From positions 8,350,501 through 8,414,500 of the forward strand of contig JASJZC010000006.1 in the NCBI GenBank assembly GCA_037178855.1: DNA of 64,000 nucleotides, in the 5' to 3' direction. Each line of letters opens with the position of its first letter. Within the stretch, counting starts at the first letter, position 1. The DNA comes from Oscheius sp. JU75 (taxonomy: Eukaryota > Nematoda > Chromadorea > Rhabditida > Rhabditidae). This document shows, in pieces, positions 1-10,612 of this stretch. The translations under genes were made by a program, and so were the position numbers. The notes beneath the pieces were generated by a model, which was given only the letters and a program-made list of their open reading frames with translations, was not told the origin of the DNA and ran no database searches.

Positions 1-251
1 AAAAAGACATAAAGGGGGCCTCCTCCTCCCCCCGGAAACTCTTCAAGGTCGCTTTTCCGGTGCGGCCACGCCTCCTCTTTTCCGCCTCGAGGCGTCAAGT
101 GGGCTTTCTTTTCAAAAAAGATTGTTTTCTGTCTGGTGGCCCACCCTCACATGTGTTCTTTTTGACAAAGCTATTCCTCTAAAAGTAAACAGCTGTCTGC
201 CCCAATGCACTCTCTTTAACACACCCCCACCCTCACTCTTTTTCTTTTCAG

Positions 252-2558
252 ACCCCTGATGGATGCTCTCGCCGAATCATTAACAGCCGAGCCTTTTTCG
301 GCCTCTCTCATCTCTGTGCTCGAGAATCTGCCCAAGGTTGCCGAAATTCAGTAGTTCTCTATTGACAAGTTCAGATTCAAGTTGATCTCAGTGTTCTGTC
401 GCGTCCTCTCGTACAAACTCTCGCCTACACACGCCATCTCAGACCCCTTCTCATCTCCCTGTACAATACTGACCTCGACCGATGTCAGGACATGAACACC
501 CTGTTCCGCAGCCAAACACTGGCCAGTAAAATGCTTTACGAGCTGCTGAAACTCTACGGACACAACTACCTCCTGATTACAATGAAGCCCATTATTGACA
601 GGGTGAGTACATCTTTTTGAATTAGTCTAATACTGTGGGGTTTGTGGGTGGAATGACACCTCTTTGACAAAAAGCTAGTTAGTAATCCTTCACTTTTTTC
701 AGATCTACAAAGAGAACAAGACGTGCGAAATTGATCCGGCACGTCTGGGGCCGAATGAGACTTTGGAAAAGAACATGGTGAGTCTCCCCTACTCGATCTC
801 TTTCAATAGGTAAATAGCCACGAGGTGTTTGGCGCAGCGGATGTTTTCTGTTTGTTTTGAGGGGGCGCGTCTCGAGTCAAGCGAACCGTCGGAGGGTTTC
901 CTCCTCTCCGAGCGCGCGAAGAACGCTAATTAGCCGAGGCGCGGGGGGTAGGTGGGCGTCGGTGGCGGCAGAGTCTTTCGTGTGAATTATTCCAAAGCTC
1001 TGATCAGCCGGAAACATGCGTCAATTTGGTCATGAATAGGCTGCGGAGGTGGATGAGGAGAAAAACAATCCGTTACAGAATTCTCTTCTCGGCTACTTTA
1101 GTCAGATGTTTGGCCGACTTGTTGAATCGGCTACCAGATGTCCCGAAGCCATTAGACTCATTCTTAACGATCTCAGACGAGTAGTGGCGGAGAGGACAGG
1201 ACGACTCGATGTCGAGAGATTAGCACTTTCCTCCTTTGTCATTATGCGCTTCTTCGCAGCTTCCTTGTTGTCTCCCAAGCTCTTTGGACTGAAGAATAGC
1301 AATCCAGTAAGTGTTTAGAAGGGAGTACGAAATAGAGAGACAGAGCAACAGAGTGAGAAGGAGAGACAAAGAGATAGAGAGACACAGACAAAGATCGACA
1401 AAAAGACAGAGAGGCAGAGATTTCAACAATGATTTAACAACATTCTCTCAGGAACCTCGAGTGGCCAGAACCCTCGTACTCTTGTCCAAGATGCTCCAAC
1501 GGCTTGCCAACTGTTGCGTAGCAGATCAGCCACTAAACACAAAAGAACCGTGGCTGACCGAAGTTCTGACGAGGGTGACCGATGATGCTCACAAATCTGC
1601 TATGGTTCGTTTCCTCGATAGGATATCTCTACACGTTTCGGACCCCTCTCTGAGTACAGAAAGTGCGTTTCTGGATCTTCTAGCCTGATTCTCATCTTTA
1701 GGTATTGCTGTTCTGAAAGAAGGATACCTTCTGGAGACCAGGAGCAGACAGAGACCCTCCTGGCGGAAACGCCTGCATCAGAAGAAGCGCTATGTCATTC
1801 TAACAGAGACTGAGATTCTCTGGCAGAAGAGTCATCGGGGAGAGTACAGTCCCAAGGGGGCCATAGCACTCCATGAGATCACCCAGCTCTCTATAGAGAA
1901 TAAGAACATCGTAGTGATCAAGACCGAGAAGGAGGAGATGGCCTTCGAGTCGACTGCAGCCTTGGAAGCAAACGAGTGGCTCGCGACGATAGAGCGGCAG
2001 AGGAACCGGGCCAAGAAGCAGCAATCCTCGAAGAATGATCTCCATGACCTTATTGACAATGATCTTGAGCGGGAGATGGAAGCTATCCACCTCATTTTGG
2101 TCGAGAATCTCGATCTGCTGAACCAGTGGAAGACGTGTCTGGACTCGGGCAAGCCAGCAGTCGAAGGAGCTCGTCCTTTGCCTGTCAGTCTGGACGGGAG
2201 TCTGCTGGAAGACAAGCTTCGACAGGCGCATCGAACAGCCCTCCTGGACACCCTGAACAACATTATTAAGATCACCTACGCCATCGAGACTGTCCATTGC
2301 AATGCCATCGAAAAGTTTCATAAGACGGTAAGAGAGTCGGGTGACAAAGGAAAAATGAGAAGTTCAGATGCAGAAAGAATGCGGGAGTGGCTCGAAAGAA
2401 AGCCCGATCGGAGACGATGGCTACCTCTTGCTCAAACGGCAGCTTCACTTACGATGACAGACTTACGGTTACCAGAACTTATATCTCGAGCATATCATCC
2501 ACAGACCACGGTGCTGACCTCTTTCCAAAAACAAGACTTTTTTTGTGATTTAATGTGA
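252..2558 (+). CDS. Ras GTPase-activating protein, RASA2/RASA3 (GAP1)-like, 5' partial
   Basis: Switches Ras-family GTPases off at the membrane. Spliced exons, about 252-336, 375-602, 703-777, 1039-1307, 1452-1650 and 1702-2327 or beyond, encode a RasGAP domain followed by a PH domain. Visible motifs are NTLFRSQTLASKM with the arginine finger (about 500-530), CEIDPARL, the helix SSFVIMRFFAASLLSPKLFGL region, and RTLVLLSKMLQ. The PH domain starts at LKEGYLLETRSRQ and ends near ANEWLATIERQ. The C-terminal tail is acidic and helical. The intron at 337-374 is only 38 nt. N-terminal C2 domains expected for this family would lie left of the window. I do not see the Cys/His BTK zinc motif that normally follows the PH domain. 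The reading frame continues to a stop at 2558, but a GTAAGAG donor at 2328 makes the true C-terminus uncertain. Confidence 0.85.
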
Positions 2559-3827
2559 TCAGTGACGACGATAAACGTTTTCTTTGCTGGCTTCGGTTGT
2601 CACAATGTGGGTACTAAAGACAATGAGACAGTGGGTCGGGTGTGCGAGACTTTTGAGTAACTCTACAATTCCCGTATCTCTACTACAGAACAGTCCTTCC
2701 TTCAAGAATGAGTTAAGGGTAGCGGAGAGAAAAATAGCATGCGTGGTTTACAGAAACGCGATCAAGTTAAGTGACCGTGTCAATGAAAGGTAAAAAAGAA
2801 GTTGACAGACTAAAACAGACAGTGCAGGGCATATTGCAGTGTCTTAGTGGATGAGATCACTGATATGAGCGATTTGCTTGTTTGCCTGTTCTGTGCTCTT
2901 GTCGATGATGTTTTTTCCCACCACGAACCAGGCCGAACTTGGGTGTCTGTTACGTCAACTTCTGGTCCTTCTTCTGTAGTATCTTCTTGATGACGAACAA
3001 GTAGACGAGGAAGCGTACCAGTCCGAGCAGCACGAGCTTCAGACGTTTTTCACAGGCGATTCCGACGGTTTTTCAGTAGATGGGCCTCTGGTGGATCCCG
3101 ATTCAAAAGCCAGGCTGCTAGCCTCTTCTCTACTGTCCAGCACCGGACGAATTTGTTGTTGATACAGACACCCAAGCTGGACCAAGGAAACAGCAGAAGA
3201 AATTCCTTACCCGGGAACTATAAAAGGCTGGAAATTCTGATTATCAAGACAGTGAATAAACCCAAATTGATTCTATTTGGTGCGTAGACAGTACTGGAGC
3301 TATCGTGAGAATCCAGAAGGTAAAATTGAAAAATCTTCTCGCATAAGCACAAAGATCACTTAGCATATGACCGGTCGAGTTTTTGACTGAAAAATTGATC
3401 TTGTGTGTGAACTGTTGCCGTTGAATACCTGTTCATATTCTGCTGCGCTTTGATATTTTACCCAGGCCACCTTGTCCTGGTGACCCTCATTTCTCACTTT
3501 GCATTTGTTTTGTCCTCGCCTGCCTCACATCTTCGAGGGAAACTTCAAAAAAAAAAAATGGTTTGCTTTCTCTCTTCGTTTGATCTTCCAGATTCAAGCT
3601 CGTATCCAATCAAGCTCTCCTTGTCGAATAATACTGGGCACAATACGCAATCTCTTAATATTTTCGCGCTGACGACCCTTTCACTACGGTCGATTTGGTA
3701 CAGCTTTCACACATCTCTTTATTTATCCTAGCTACAGGGCTTACACTTTTTGCTATGACAGCCCAGAGGGATTCTTCCTCTCTTCGACGGAGGTTTGATT
3801 CTTGTCTTGACTTATTCAATTCCACAG
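2559..3827. other. Unassigned interval after the RasGAP gene
   Basis: No gene can be modelled securely. On the minus strand, about 2852-2932 reads as a C-terminus ending KQIAHISDLIH-stop. About 2959-3055 reads as a basic hydrophobic segment containing LVRFLVYLFVIKK before a stop. These may be tail exons of a small membrane protein, or chance. The rest is AT-rich and probably contains 3' UTR of the RasGAP gene and upstream sequence of the next gene. Confidence 0.35.
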
Positions 3828-6800
3828 ATTCTGCTATCTCCCGCCTCAGACAAAACACGACTATGGGTCAGCTGAGAGGTATTGCGAGGCTGTGAGGAGC
3901 TCTGTAAGTTTGTGCACGAAAATTTAAAAAAGTCTGTTTCCGATTTCCCAACATCAGACAGCGAGGAATTTTTATAAACAGGCTCAGAGTGAGTATCAGG
4001 TAATTCCAGAATAGATTTTGACCTAATTAGTTTGTAGGACACGGTCCTGCGACAGAGAGTCAGTCAAGTACAGGCCTTCACCGTTCAGAATGGAGGAGTT
4101 CCGAACATCCACATTCAGATTGTAAGAATTAAAGACAGTTAGACAGCGAGATAGTGAGACGGTGAGACGGAGAGACGAGAGAAACATAGAGATCGAAATA
4201 AATTCCTTTTTCAGAACCGAGTGGCGGGAGGAGCGTATATCCAAGTACCGAATGCAACCAGGATAGTGACTGGGAACTACAGGTCGGTATCTATTTGTTT
4301 TTTGTATTTTCTTCTAATTTCTAGACCAGCCTCGTTCATCAAGCGAATACTCGCCGAGATGATTGACTTCGTCATCTTCTTCTGTTTCAAGCTCTTCATC
4401 GTGTGGCTCTGTATAGAACAATTTGAATTAATGTAAGTTGGACATTTTCTATGCTCTGTTTACACAAAACAAAAGTACCCCTCGGGCCAGGCTGGCTCAT
4501 CCGTACCTTCGGGATAACTGGAGAACCTCTCATCCTCTAAACATTCGGCCTTTTGATGGCCCGTACGATCCCGACAGCTTTGAAAATTTCTGACAGAGGC
4601 GGTACGGGGTTAGAAGTACCCAGGATGTTGAGAGCAAACGGATATACAGTCACAGCCCAAAGTGCCGATAATCAATCCAAATTCTTTTCAGTGATCTCGA
4701 CGAGTTTGAGAGCCTGTTAGGAAACCAGGCCGATCTGCAGTCACTGATAGACGTGACCCAGAGTCTCTTCCCCTATGAACTTTTATCCAAAATCTTCGTA
4801 ACGCTGTTGGAGGTGAGCCTGTAGTTCAGATTTTCTAGTCATATAGTGCGGTACAAAATTATAGGGCCACCCAGTTTTTTTTTGTATTCTGGCGCGGGAT
4901 GGCGTTTTGAGGTTTTGGGAGTAGCACCAGCGGATTCGGCGGCTTTCAAAACCCCCGGTTGCTTCAGCAATTCAGATGTTTTTTTAAGACCAGGCGGGCA
5001 CTTTTACTAAAAGAAGTGCAGAAGCCTTGGTGCAAAATTATAGGGACCCTAGACAGGAATAATGCTTTCAAAAACCTTTTCACGTCACAACTTGTCGACA
5101 TAAAATCCCTATGGGTGTGAGACAGTTCGTCTCTGATAGCCACCATGCCTCTTGGTACCCAACTGTCCAGCGAGGAACGTGCTTAGTCGACGTTCTTCAA
5201 GATGTCGGGCTCTTGAACAGGAAGATCTAAGCTAGGTCGAAACAGGAATGTGATCAACAACATACTCCCGGAGCCTATGAAACCGCTCTACACACTGGAC
5301 GGCCTAGGGAATTCTCGGTACGAGACGAGAGACGAGTCGCCAAACATGTATCCTACCAAGTTGTCAGTTGTCGTCAGGTCATCACTGAGCTGAATCTTTC
5401 GGTCTCCAAGGGGACCATCCTTCGCTCCATCGCACGTACTCCGAATCTGAAGCAAGAACGCCATCCAACGCCAGAATGCACAAAAATAACCTAGAATTTT
5501 GCACCGCACTCTAGATACTGTGCACTAACTCTTCCATATGAGTGTTGATGATAGAGTCATTCCCTGTCTGTCTCTCTGTATGTCTGTCTCTATCTCTTCG
5601 TCTCACTGTCACTGTTCACAAGGAAAAGACTCACAGGAGAAATTTTATTGCATGGAAGCGTCTAGAAGGCATTGGTCATGTCGATCACGAGGCAGAGTTT
5701 TCTGTGATGGAGCTCCATCTCTTGGAGAGTCTTCGTCAGCATCTGCTCGGTCGTCAGCTTGATGAGAGGCGCGTTCTTGGTCACGGGACAAACGAAGATG
5801 TCAGTCTTGGAGTGTCTCCAGTTGGGCAGCCTGTCCAGCAGCTCGTCGACGACATCTTGAAGCAGAGTTGTGGCTTGCGACTCTCCCCAGACTTCCTCCT
5901 TCTTCACCTTTCCATCCGTACCCTTGTGGAAGACGATGGCTCTAGTGTGGATGAACTCAAAGGTCCTCGGAACAGACCACTGTCCATCCGTCCTCTGGGC
6001 CAGTGTCATAACGTGCTCCGGCTCCTCTTGTCCAGCTCCACTGCACGACTCTTCTTTGTCCTCCTCCCACGAGATCGTGTACGTGTAGCGCGTCTTCTGC
6101 TCGCTGATCTTCTTCCCGGTCAAGTTCACTCCCAGAAGACTTGGCTTCAGATTGACCAAGTAGGGCGGGATGAAGTCGCTCTCGTTTGCTCCCGAACTGG
6201 GCTCATTGTCTGGGTAGAATGGACCAGGAACTTACAGTGAAGCCATCGAGCGGGCGTCTGAAACAAACTAACTCTTGTAAGCTCGGGTTGAAACTTTTTT
6301 ATTGCTTCCGAACAAAACTAAACTTTAAAATTGCTTTCAGGCGTATTGCATTAGCTTTCGGTTCCTCCCAGGATTTCCACTAGGAGCTACTCCTGGAAAG
6401 GTTTGATTTTTTCTTATGAGACAAGAGACAAGCTCAGATACTGATTGGTATCCGAGTTATTTCGGCAACGACTACCGCTCCAACGAATGGAATCCCTGGA
6501 CTGATTACTGTCACAGGGTATGAGAGAGTCCCCTTCAAGAAGTAATTTCTTTTTCTATTACCAATCAAAGACGGTGGTAGATAGACAGAGAGGCAGAGAC
6601 ACAGAAACACAGAAAGACAGAAAGACAGAGGGCAGAGAGACAGAAAGACAGGAAGACAAAGAGAAACAGAGAGATGGAGAGATAGAAAGATAGGGAGACA
6701 GAGAGGCAGAGAGATAGAGAGTAGAGAGACAAAGAGATAGAGAGACATAGACAGTTTTTCAGTGCTCTCCTCCGCTCCCTGGTCAAGAATCTCTTCATCA

Positions 6801-6898
6801 ACAGTCTTCTCCCCCTGAGTACGGTGGCTTTCGCCTTCCGCGAAAATCGATCGGCCTACGATCTTATGGCTAAAACCATAGTTGTGGAGGCTCACTGA
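3828..6898 (+). CDS. FAM8A1: FAM8A1-like RDD-domain membrane protein
   Basis: In vertebrates FAM8A1 is an ER membrane cofactor of the HRD1 ubiquitin-ligase complex in ERAD. Exons seen here are about 3828-3903, 3957-3999, 4039-4120, 4215-4282, 4325-4434, 4692-4811, 6369-6399, about 6439-6518 and 6754-6898. Diagnostic segments are PASFIKRILAEMIDFVIFF (first RDD membrane helix), GFPLGATPGK followed by ILIGIRVI (the RDD glycine-proline loop), and ENRSAYDLMAKTIVVEAH before the stop. Phases join cleanly through NRVAGGAYIQVPNATRI. The first exon and start codon were not identified; the coding edge near 3828 is provisional. The intron 4812-6368 contains a mariner relic and an antisense gene. Confidence 0.8.
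4845..5510. mobile_element. Decayed Tc1/mariner-type DNA transposon
   Basis: A 666-bp unit bounded by inverted termini AGTGCGGTACAAAATT on the left and the reverse complement of AGTGCGGTGCAAAATTCTAG on the right, inserted in a FAM8A1 intron at a TA-containing site. A partial copy of the terminus recurs at 5028-5040. Between them, plus-strand frames beginning near 5144 read like the paired helix-turn-helix part of a Tc1/mariner transposase (TGRPREFSVRDERR, QVITELNLSVSKGTILRSI), interrupted by a stop. There is no catalytic DDE region, so this is a non-autonomous, internally deleted copy. Confidence 0.7.
5644..5649 (-). terminator. AATAAA polyadenylation signal for the antisense intron gene
   Basis: TTTATT on the plus strand gives AATAAA on the minus strand, 12 nt past the stop codon at 5662-5664. 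Confidence 0.6.
5662..6238 (-). CDS. Unknown protein, antisense gene inside the FAM8A1 intron (3' exon)
   Basis: A minus-strand exon of about 190 codons runs from an acceptor-like AG near 6239 to a stop at 5662, followed 12 nt later by a consensus AATAAA (5644-5649). That supports this strand over the overlapping plus-strand frame. The product contains TRYTYTISWEEDKEE, DGQWSVPRTFEFIHTRAIVF and a C-terminal helical stretch with LLDRLPNWRHSKTDIFVCP. I recognise no family, membrane span or catalytic motif. Upstream exons and the start codon were not located; they should lie to the right, possibly overlapping the last FAM8A1 exons. Confidence 0.5.
6575..6755. repeat. GACAGAGA-type purine microsatellite
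   Basis: An impure repeat of GACAGA/GAGACA units fills the last FAM8A1 intron. Similar tracts occur in introns at 1318-1425, 9935-9962, 40160-40215 and 43705-43735, and as the complementary GTCTCTCT form at 10705-10830. Confidence 0.8.
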
Positions 6899-7136
6899 AT
6901 TCTATGGTCATCCATTGTAAATAGCGTCTAACTTATTTTCTTTCTCTCCTAGTCTGAATGGGTATACTTGCTGGAATAAATCCTTTAAATATCATTGGTC
7001 AGAGAGAATAGAGACAGAGTGACACGACCTTCTAATTGTAGAAGTTTTCAATCACCCGCGCGTTCTCTGTACCCTCTCCAGCCTCGCCTTATCATTGATT
7101 TGTCGTGTCCCCATACTCTTCCCCCTATTGCCCAAA

Positions 7137-8473
7137 ATGGGGCGAGTAACTCGTATCCAACTACTCGATAACATATTTCGAACCCACAGGATATCGGAAG
7201 ACACCTACAGGTTTTCAGAAATCTTCGTTTGAACTAGTCTTCCAGATGCAATTCCCCACATATGTGTGGCGTCTTGGCTAAAAATAGGTTATTCGGTGGA
7301 CAGGCCGTGTCCCAGGCCTTGGGAGCCGCTCGGGAACACTTGGGAAGATCTATTTGTCCCTCTACAATGCACTACAGATTTGCTGCTCCAGGTTAGTAGC
7401 ATCTTCCTGAAATCCGGCTTTTCGAATTTGGCGCAGTCGGTTAGAGCTCCGCCTCTGGATCACAAGGTGTCGGGTTCGATCCTCATACTTGAGAAATCTT
7501 TTTGCTTTTACATAAAGCACCTAGAAAAGAGTTTAGAACGTTTTGGATTAGACTTTCAGGAAAAGGCGACATCGATTTGGACTACGTGATCGAGGAACTG
7601 GAATCGGCTGTCCGAGTGAATGTTTACCAGCAGACAAAGCAGATAGGCTTTTGTACTATCCGAGTAAGATTCCGAAGCACCCAAAAAGTTTCCATAGCAG
7701 CTTTCAGACGATCTCTTTTCTTCCTTCCCTCTGGATCTCGACTATGTCCCGGATCCTGACAGTCTAGTAGATATATCAGAGCTGGCGAGACAGAAAGGAA
7801 ACGTAGGAATGGCGGCAGATCTCTTGAGAAGTACTGTGTTGAGGCCGTGCCAATTCGACTCTCAATTCTAGAGGACATCATCTACGACATTCGACCAGTT
7901 GAATGGGGACGAGAGCCGGTGACTGAGCCTCCGAGGACCATTATGTGGAGTCGGTTACAGAGAGACAGCATTCGTAAGTTCAGAGAGACAGAGAAACAGA
8001 CCTCTCTTGTTTCAGACTCGGTCCCCTCTTCTTGTGGTCACCAGGCCGTACTACTACTCAGTGACTTTTTGATCATCCAAATAGCCGAAGTAGGTCCCCC
8101 CGAAATTAGTATCGCTTCCCTGTCAAAACAGACGTCACACACCACTCAAAAGATCTCCCAATGACGAGAGTAGTGCCCTATTTATTTAGGACATATACTG
8201 GACTTTTGGCTTCCAAATGAGTACCGGTGCCTCGCTGGCCCATTCTGTCCGATTTCACAAGAGGAATGACGAAATTGACGTGGGTTTTGATGTATCAAGG
8301 GTAGCCGGAAGGTTTTCCAGCCCCATGGATGGTTCCTGTATCGGGTCGAGTGCGAAAGTCTCGGCTCCAATAGAGCCAAGTTGACAGCTACCGTCTACGA
8401 TGAAAACAGGATGGCCGTGCTTACCGTCATCCAGGAAGCAATGACGCAGATCCAACGAAAACACAAAATCTGA
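7137..8473 (+). CDS. ACOT8: Acyl-CoA thioesterase 8 (ACOT8/TesB family)
   Basis: Hydrolyses acyl-CoAs to free fatty acid and CoA, typically in peroxisomes; double-hotdog fold. Start ATG at 7137 gives MGRVTRIQLLDNIF. A short intron then joins exactly into LFGGQAVSQALGAAREHLGR, the signature of the first hotdog. Later segments are GFCTIRVRF, EKYCVEAVPIRLSILEDIIYD, HQAVLLLSDFLII, SLAHSVRFHKRND and LYRVECESLGSNRAKLTATV, ending QRKHKI-stop at 8473. AATAAA overlaps the stop (8473-8478). A SINE head sits in the second intron. Between about 7750 and 7820 the reading frame must shift; a 32-nt GT-AG intron (gtctag to gacag) restores it, but a one-base assembly error is also possible. I see no clear C-terminal SKL-type peroxisomal signal. 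Confidence 0.88.
7429..7490 (+). repeat. tRNA-derived SINE head
   Basis: A-box-like TTGGCGCAGTCGG and B-box GGGTTCGATCC are spaced as in a tRNA but without a full cloverleaf. It lies in an ACOT8 intron. Confidence 0.65.
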
Positions 8474-8607
8474 ATAAATTGGTTTTATGACATGCTGAGA
8501 CGGGCTGAAGACAAAGCAATTGTCTCCCATCAAACAACTTCCCCATCAGACTCCATTTTGTTGTATTACGAATGCCTCATTATAGTAAGCTAAAAAAGCC
8601 ATCCAGC

Positions 8608-8674
8608 ATGGCGCGGGCGGTAAGGGTGCCGACTGAGAATCAAACGACCCGGGTTCGAATCTCGGGCTGGGGAA
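8608..8674 (+). repeat. tRNA-derived SINE head
   Basis: Contains an A-box-like CATGGCGCGGGCGG and a B-box GGGTTCGAATCTC, just downstream of ACOT8. The following intergenic stretch to 9293 shows nothing else I can assign. Confidence 0.6.
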
Positions 8675-9293
8675 CAGTTTTTGAAACACCCTCTAGAATG
8701 TTTTTTTTTACTAGTCGCGTTCAAGCTGGGTCCAAGACATTTTGCTATTTGAACACACGACGAGCAATGGGCGTCATCTGACGCGACTGTTTACACAAAT
8801 TATGGCCATCAGGAAACACCCACGATTGGGTCAAAGAGCCTTTTTGTGAAGCTGGGAAGCCGATTGAAAAATAGAAAGACGGAACGATCTGATAAGATTG
8901 TATCTTTTTACTACGTCAACGTGTGCATTTGCAGCAAAAGGAAATATCGCCCCGTACATTAAATTACACCCTCTACAACAGTTGCAGATTGGGTTTTTTG
9001 GTTCGACATAACTCAAAGATGCGGAGATCAGGACGGAATACACTCCAAGAAAGAAATTCGGGATGGGTACTTGCATTACTTTTAGTCCTACTCAACGAAA
9101 AATACAATATCGAGAAGGGTCCGTCGTGAAGATATTCTCACTGAACCGACAGAAAAGTCGGCAGTGTATTCGCTTGTTCTACTGTACCGGTCAATCTTAC
9201 TGCGTCTCTCTCTCACCGAGACTTTTTTTTGTCCTGTTAACTGACGCACTGCCGAAACCGGCCAGCCACTAAAGTTCTTGTCAGCTTGTCAAG

Positions 9294-9748
9294 ATGCAAG
9301 TTACTTGGACGCCCCTAATCTCTGACAACCTTTTCCGTGCCAAACTGTCTCTGTCAGCCTGTGTCTCACTCAACCTCCTTGTCTCTTGTCAAGTCGTCCA
9401 AGTATTTAATGTTGGCGAAACAGGCTATACTCTTGTTTACCTCCCGTAATTTCAACATTTCCCTGTTTAGGTCAGTTTCCTGGTAGATCGGGATATTGTC
9501 ATTTACTGTTCCTTTGTATGACGTTCTTCCAAGCTTCTGTTTACTCCGATTTGCAGGTCAGCTACGATAATGTTGTGCTGAGATTTGTTCAGCCCATGCC
9601 AGAGATCAATTAAAACTCGATCTGAATATTCATTAGGCTTCTCCAACCGCTGACCTTTTTGTTCGGTCTTGGACATTCAATCGGAGATGATCTGGAAAGT
9701 ATTCTTTTCTTCTCGGAAGATCACATCATCGCCTACTCCCTCAAATAG
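9294..9748 (+). CDS. Doubtful multi-exon gene of unknown function
   Basis: ATG at 9294. Candidate exons include QVVQVFNVGETGYTLVYLP; a 30-nt intron, gtaatt to gtcag; FLVDRDIVIYCSF; then VSYDNVVLRFVQPMP; and a last exon reading LLQPLTFLFGLGHSIGDDL to a stop at 9748. The first two junctions keep phase, but the junction into the last exon does not resolve cleanly. No family recognised. It may be the 3' half of a larger gene or chance open frames. Confidence 0.3.
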
Positions 9749-10612
9749 TCTTTTTTGCGACGGAGCAGATACCGAATTGGATCTCTTTCTGGCTACCGAG
9801 ATACAAGCGACCAGGTGCTTTGAAGGGAGCCCATTCTAAAAATCACATAAATATTCTACTAAACAACAGCTGCTAAGTGTAGCCATCTATACGGAAGATA
9901 AATCGTAGACCAGGAATTGGGCTGGGGTTTTTGACAGAGACAGAGAGACACGGAGACAGAGAGAACGAAGCCTCAAGAACTTCCGAGACTGTACGGGTGT
10001 GAATCTGGTTAACATCTGTGAAAGTAGTGGTGAGAATTTTATCAGCATTTACTGACGGTACTCTGGTTTCTATCCAGGTAACTGAGTCAAAATAAGATCT
10101 CCCATGGACATTTTTGTCAACCAAACTCTGTACTCTGAGGATATTGAAGTTGATGCTAAAGTTCTCGGCAAATATGTCTCAAGAACAACATAATAGTTGA
10201 AAATTTGATTGTCAGCCGGCTGTTTTATTGTTATCGCCATATATCTGATCAAAAACATGTTCATTAAACTTGTCCACTGACGTAACTGATCATACAGAAC
10301 TTAGAAAGGTTTTCGAGACAGGGAGACAGAGAGATAGGGTCACTAATGTTAATTGTCACCCGTCATCGTTGCCTGAAATCTCTGCTCCACGTGTCTCTTT
10401 TTAATTGCCTTCAGCGCTGTCGGTCTCATTACTTCTCGCCTCCATCTACCATCCAATAAAAACCCTACTACCACCGTCCTACTGCATAATCCAAACACCG
10501 TTTTCCCAATTTAGAGTGGCCGCCAATCGTCGTGGGCGGTCCCAACAGCAAAGAGAGAGTCGGCTCGAGGGTACCGCCCCTCCATTGCTCTGCTTCGAGC
10601 CTCACTATTAGA
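9749..10612. other. Interval with no recognisable gene
   Basis: Contains a short GACAGAGA tract (9935-9962) and otherwise unassigned sequence. The last part should hold the promoter and 5' UTR of the flp-5-like gene. Confidence 0.4.

Noticed and set aside
5542-6240. Long plus-strand open frame (232 codons) over the FAM8A1 intron
   Set aside because: It is antisense to a more protein-like minus-strand exon that has its own AATAAA; the plus frame is Leu/Arg-rich shadow sequence and conflicts with FAM8A1 splicing.
6575-6755. CRISPR-like or satellite array at the GACAGAGA tract
   Set aside because: Units are short, irregular and without spacers; it is a simple purine microsatellite in an intron.
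7776-7795. 16-nt micro-intron in ACOT8 near GTAGGAATGGCGGCAG
   Set aside because: Removing it leads to an immediate stop; a 32-nt intron upstream or an indel explains the frame change better.
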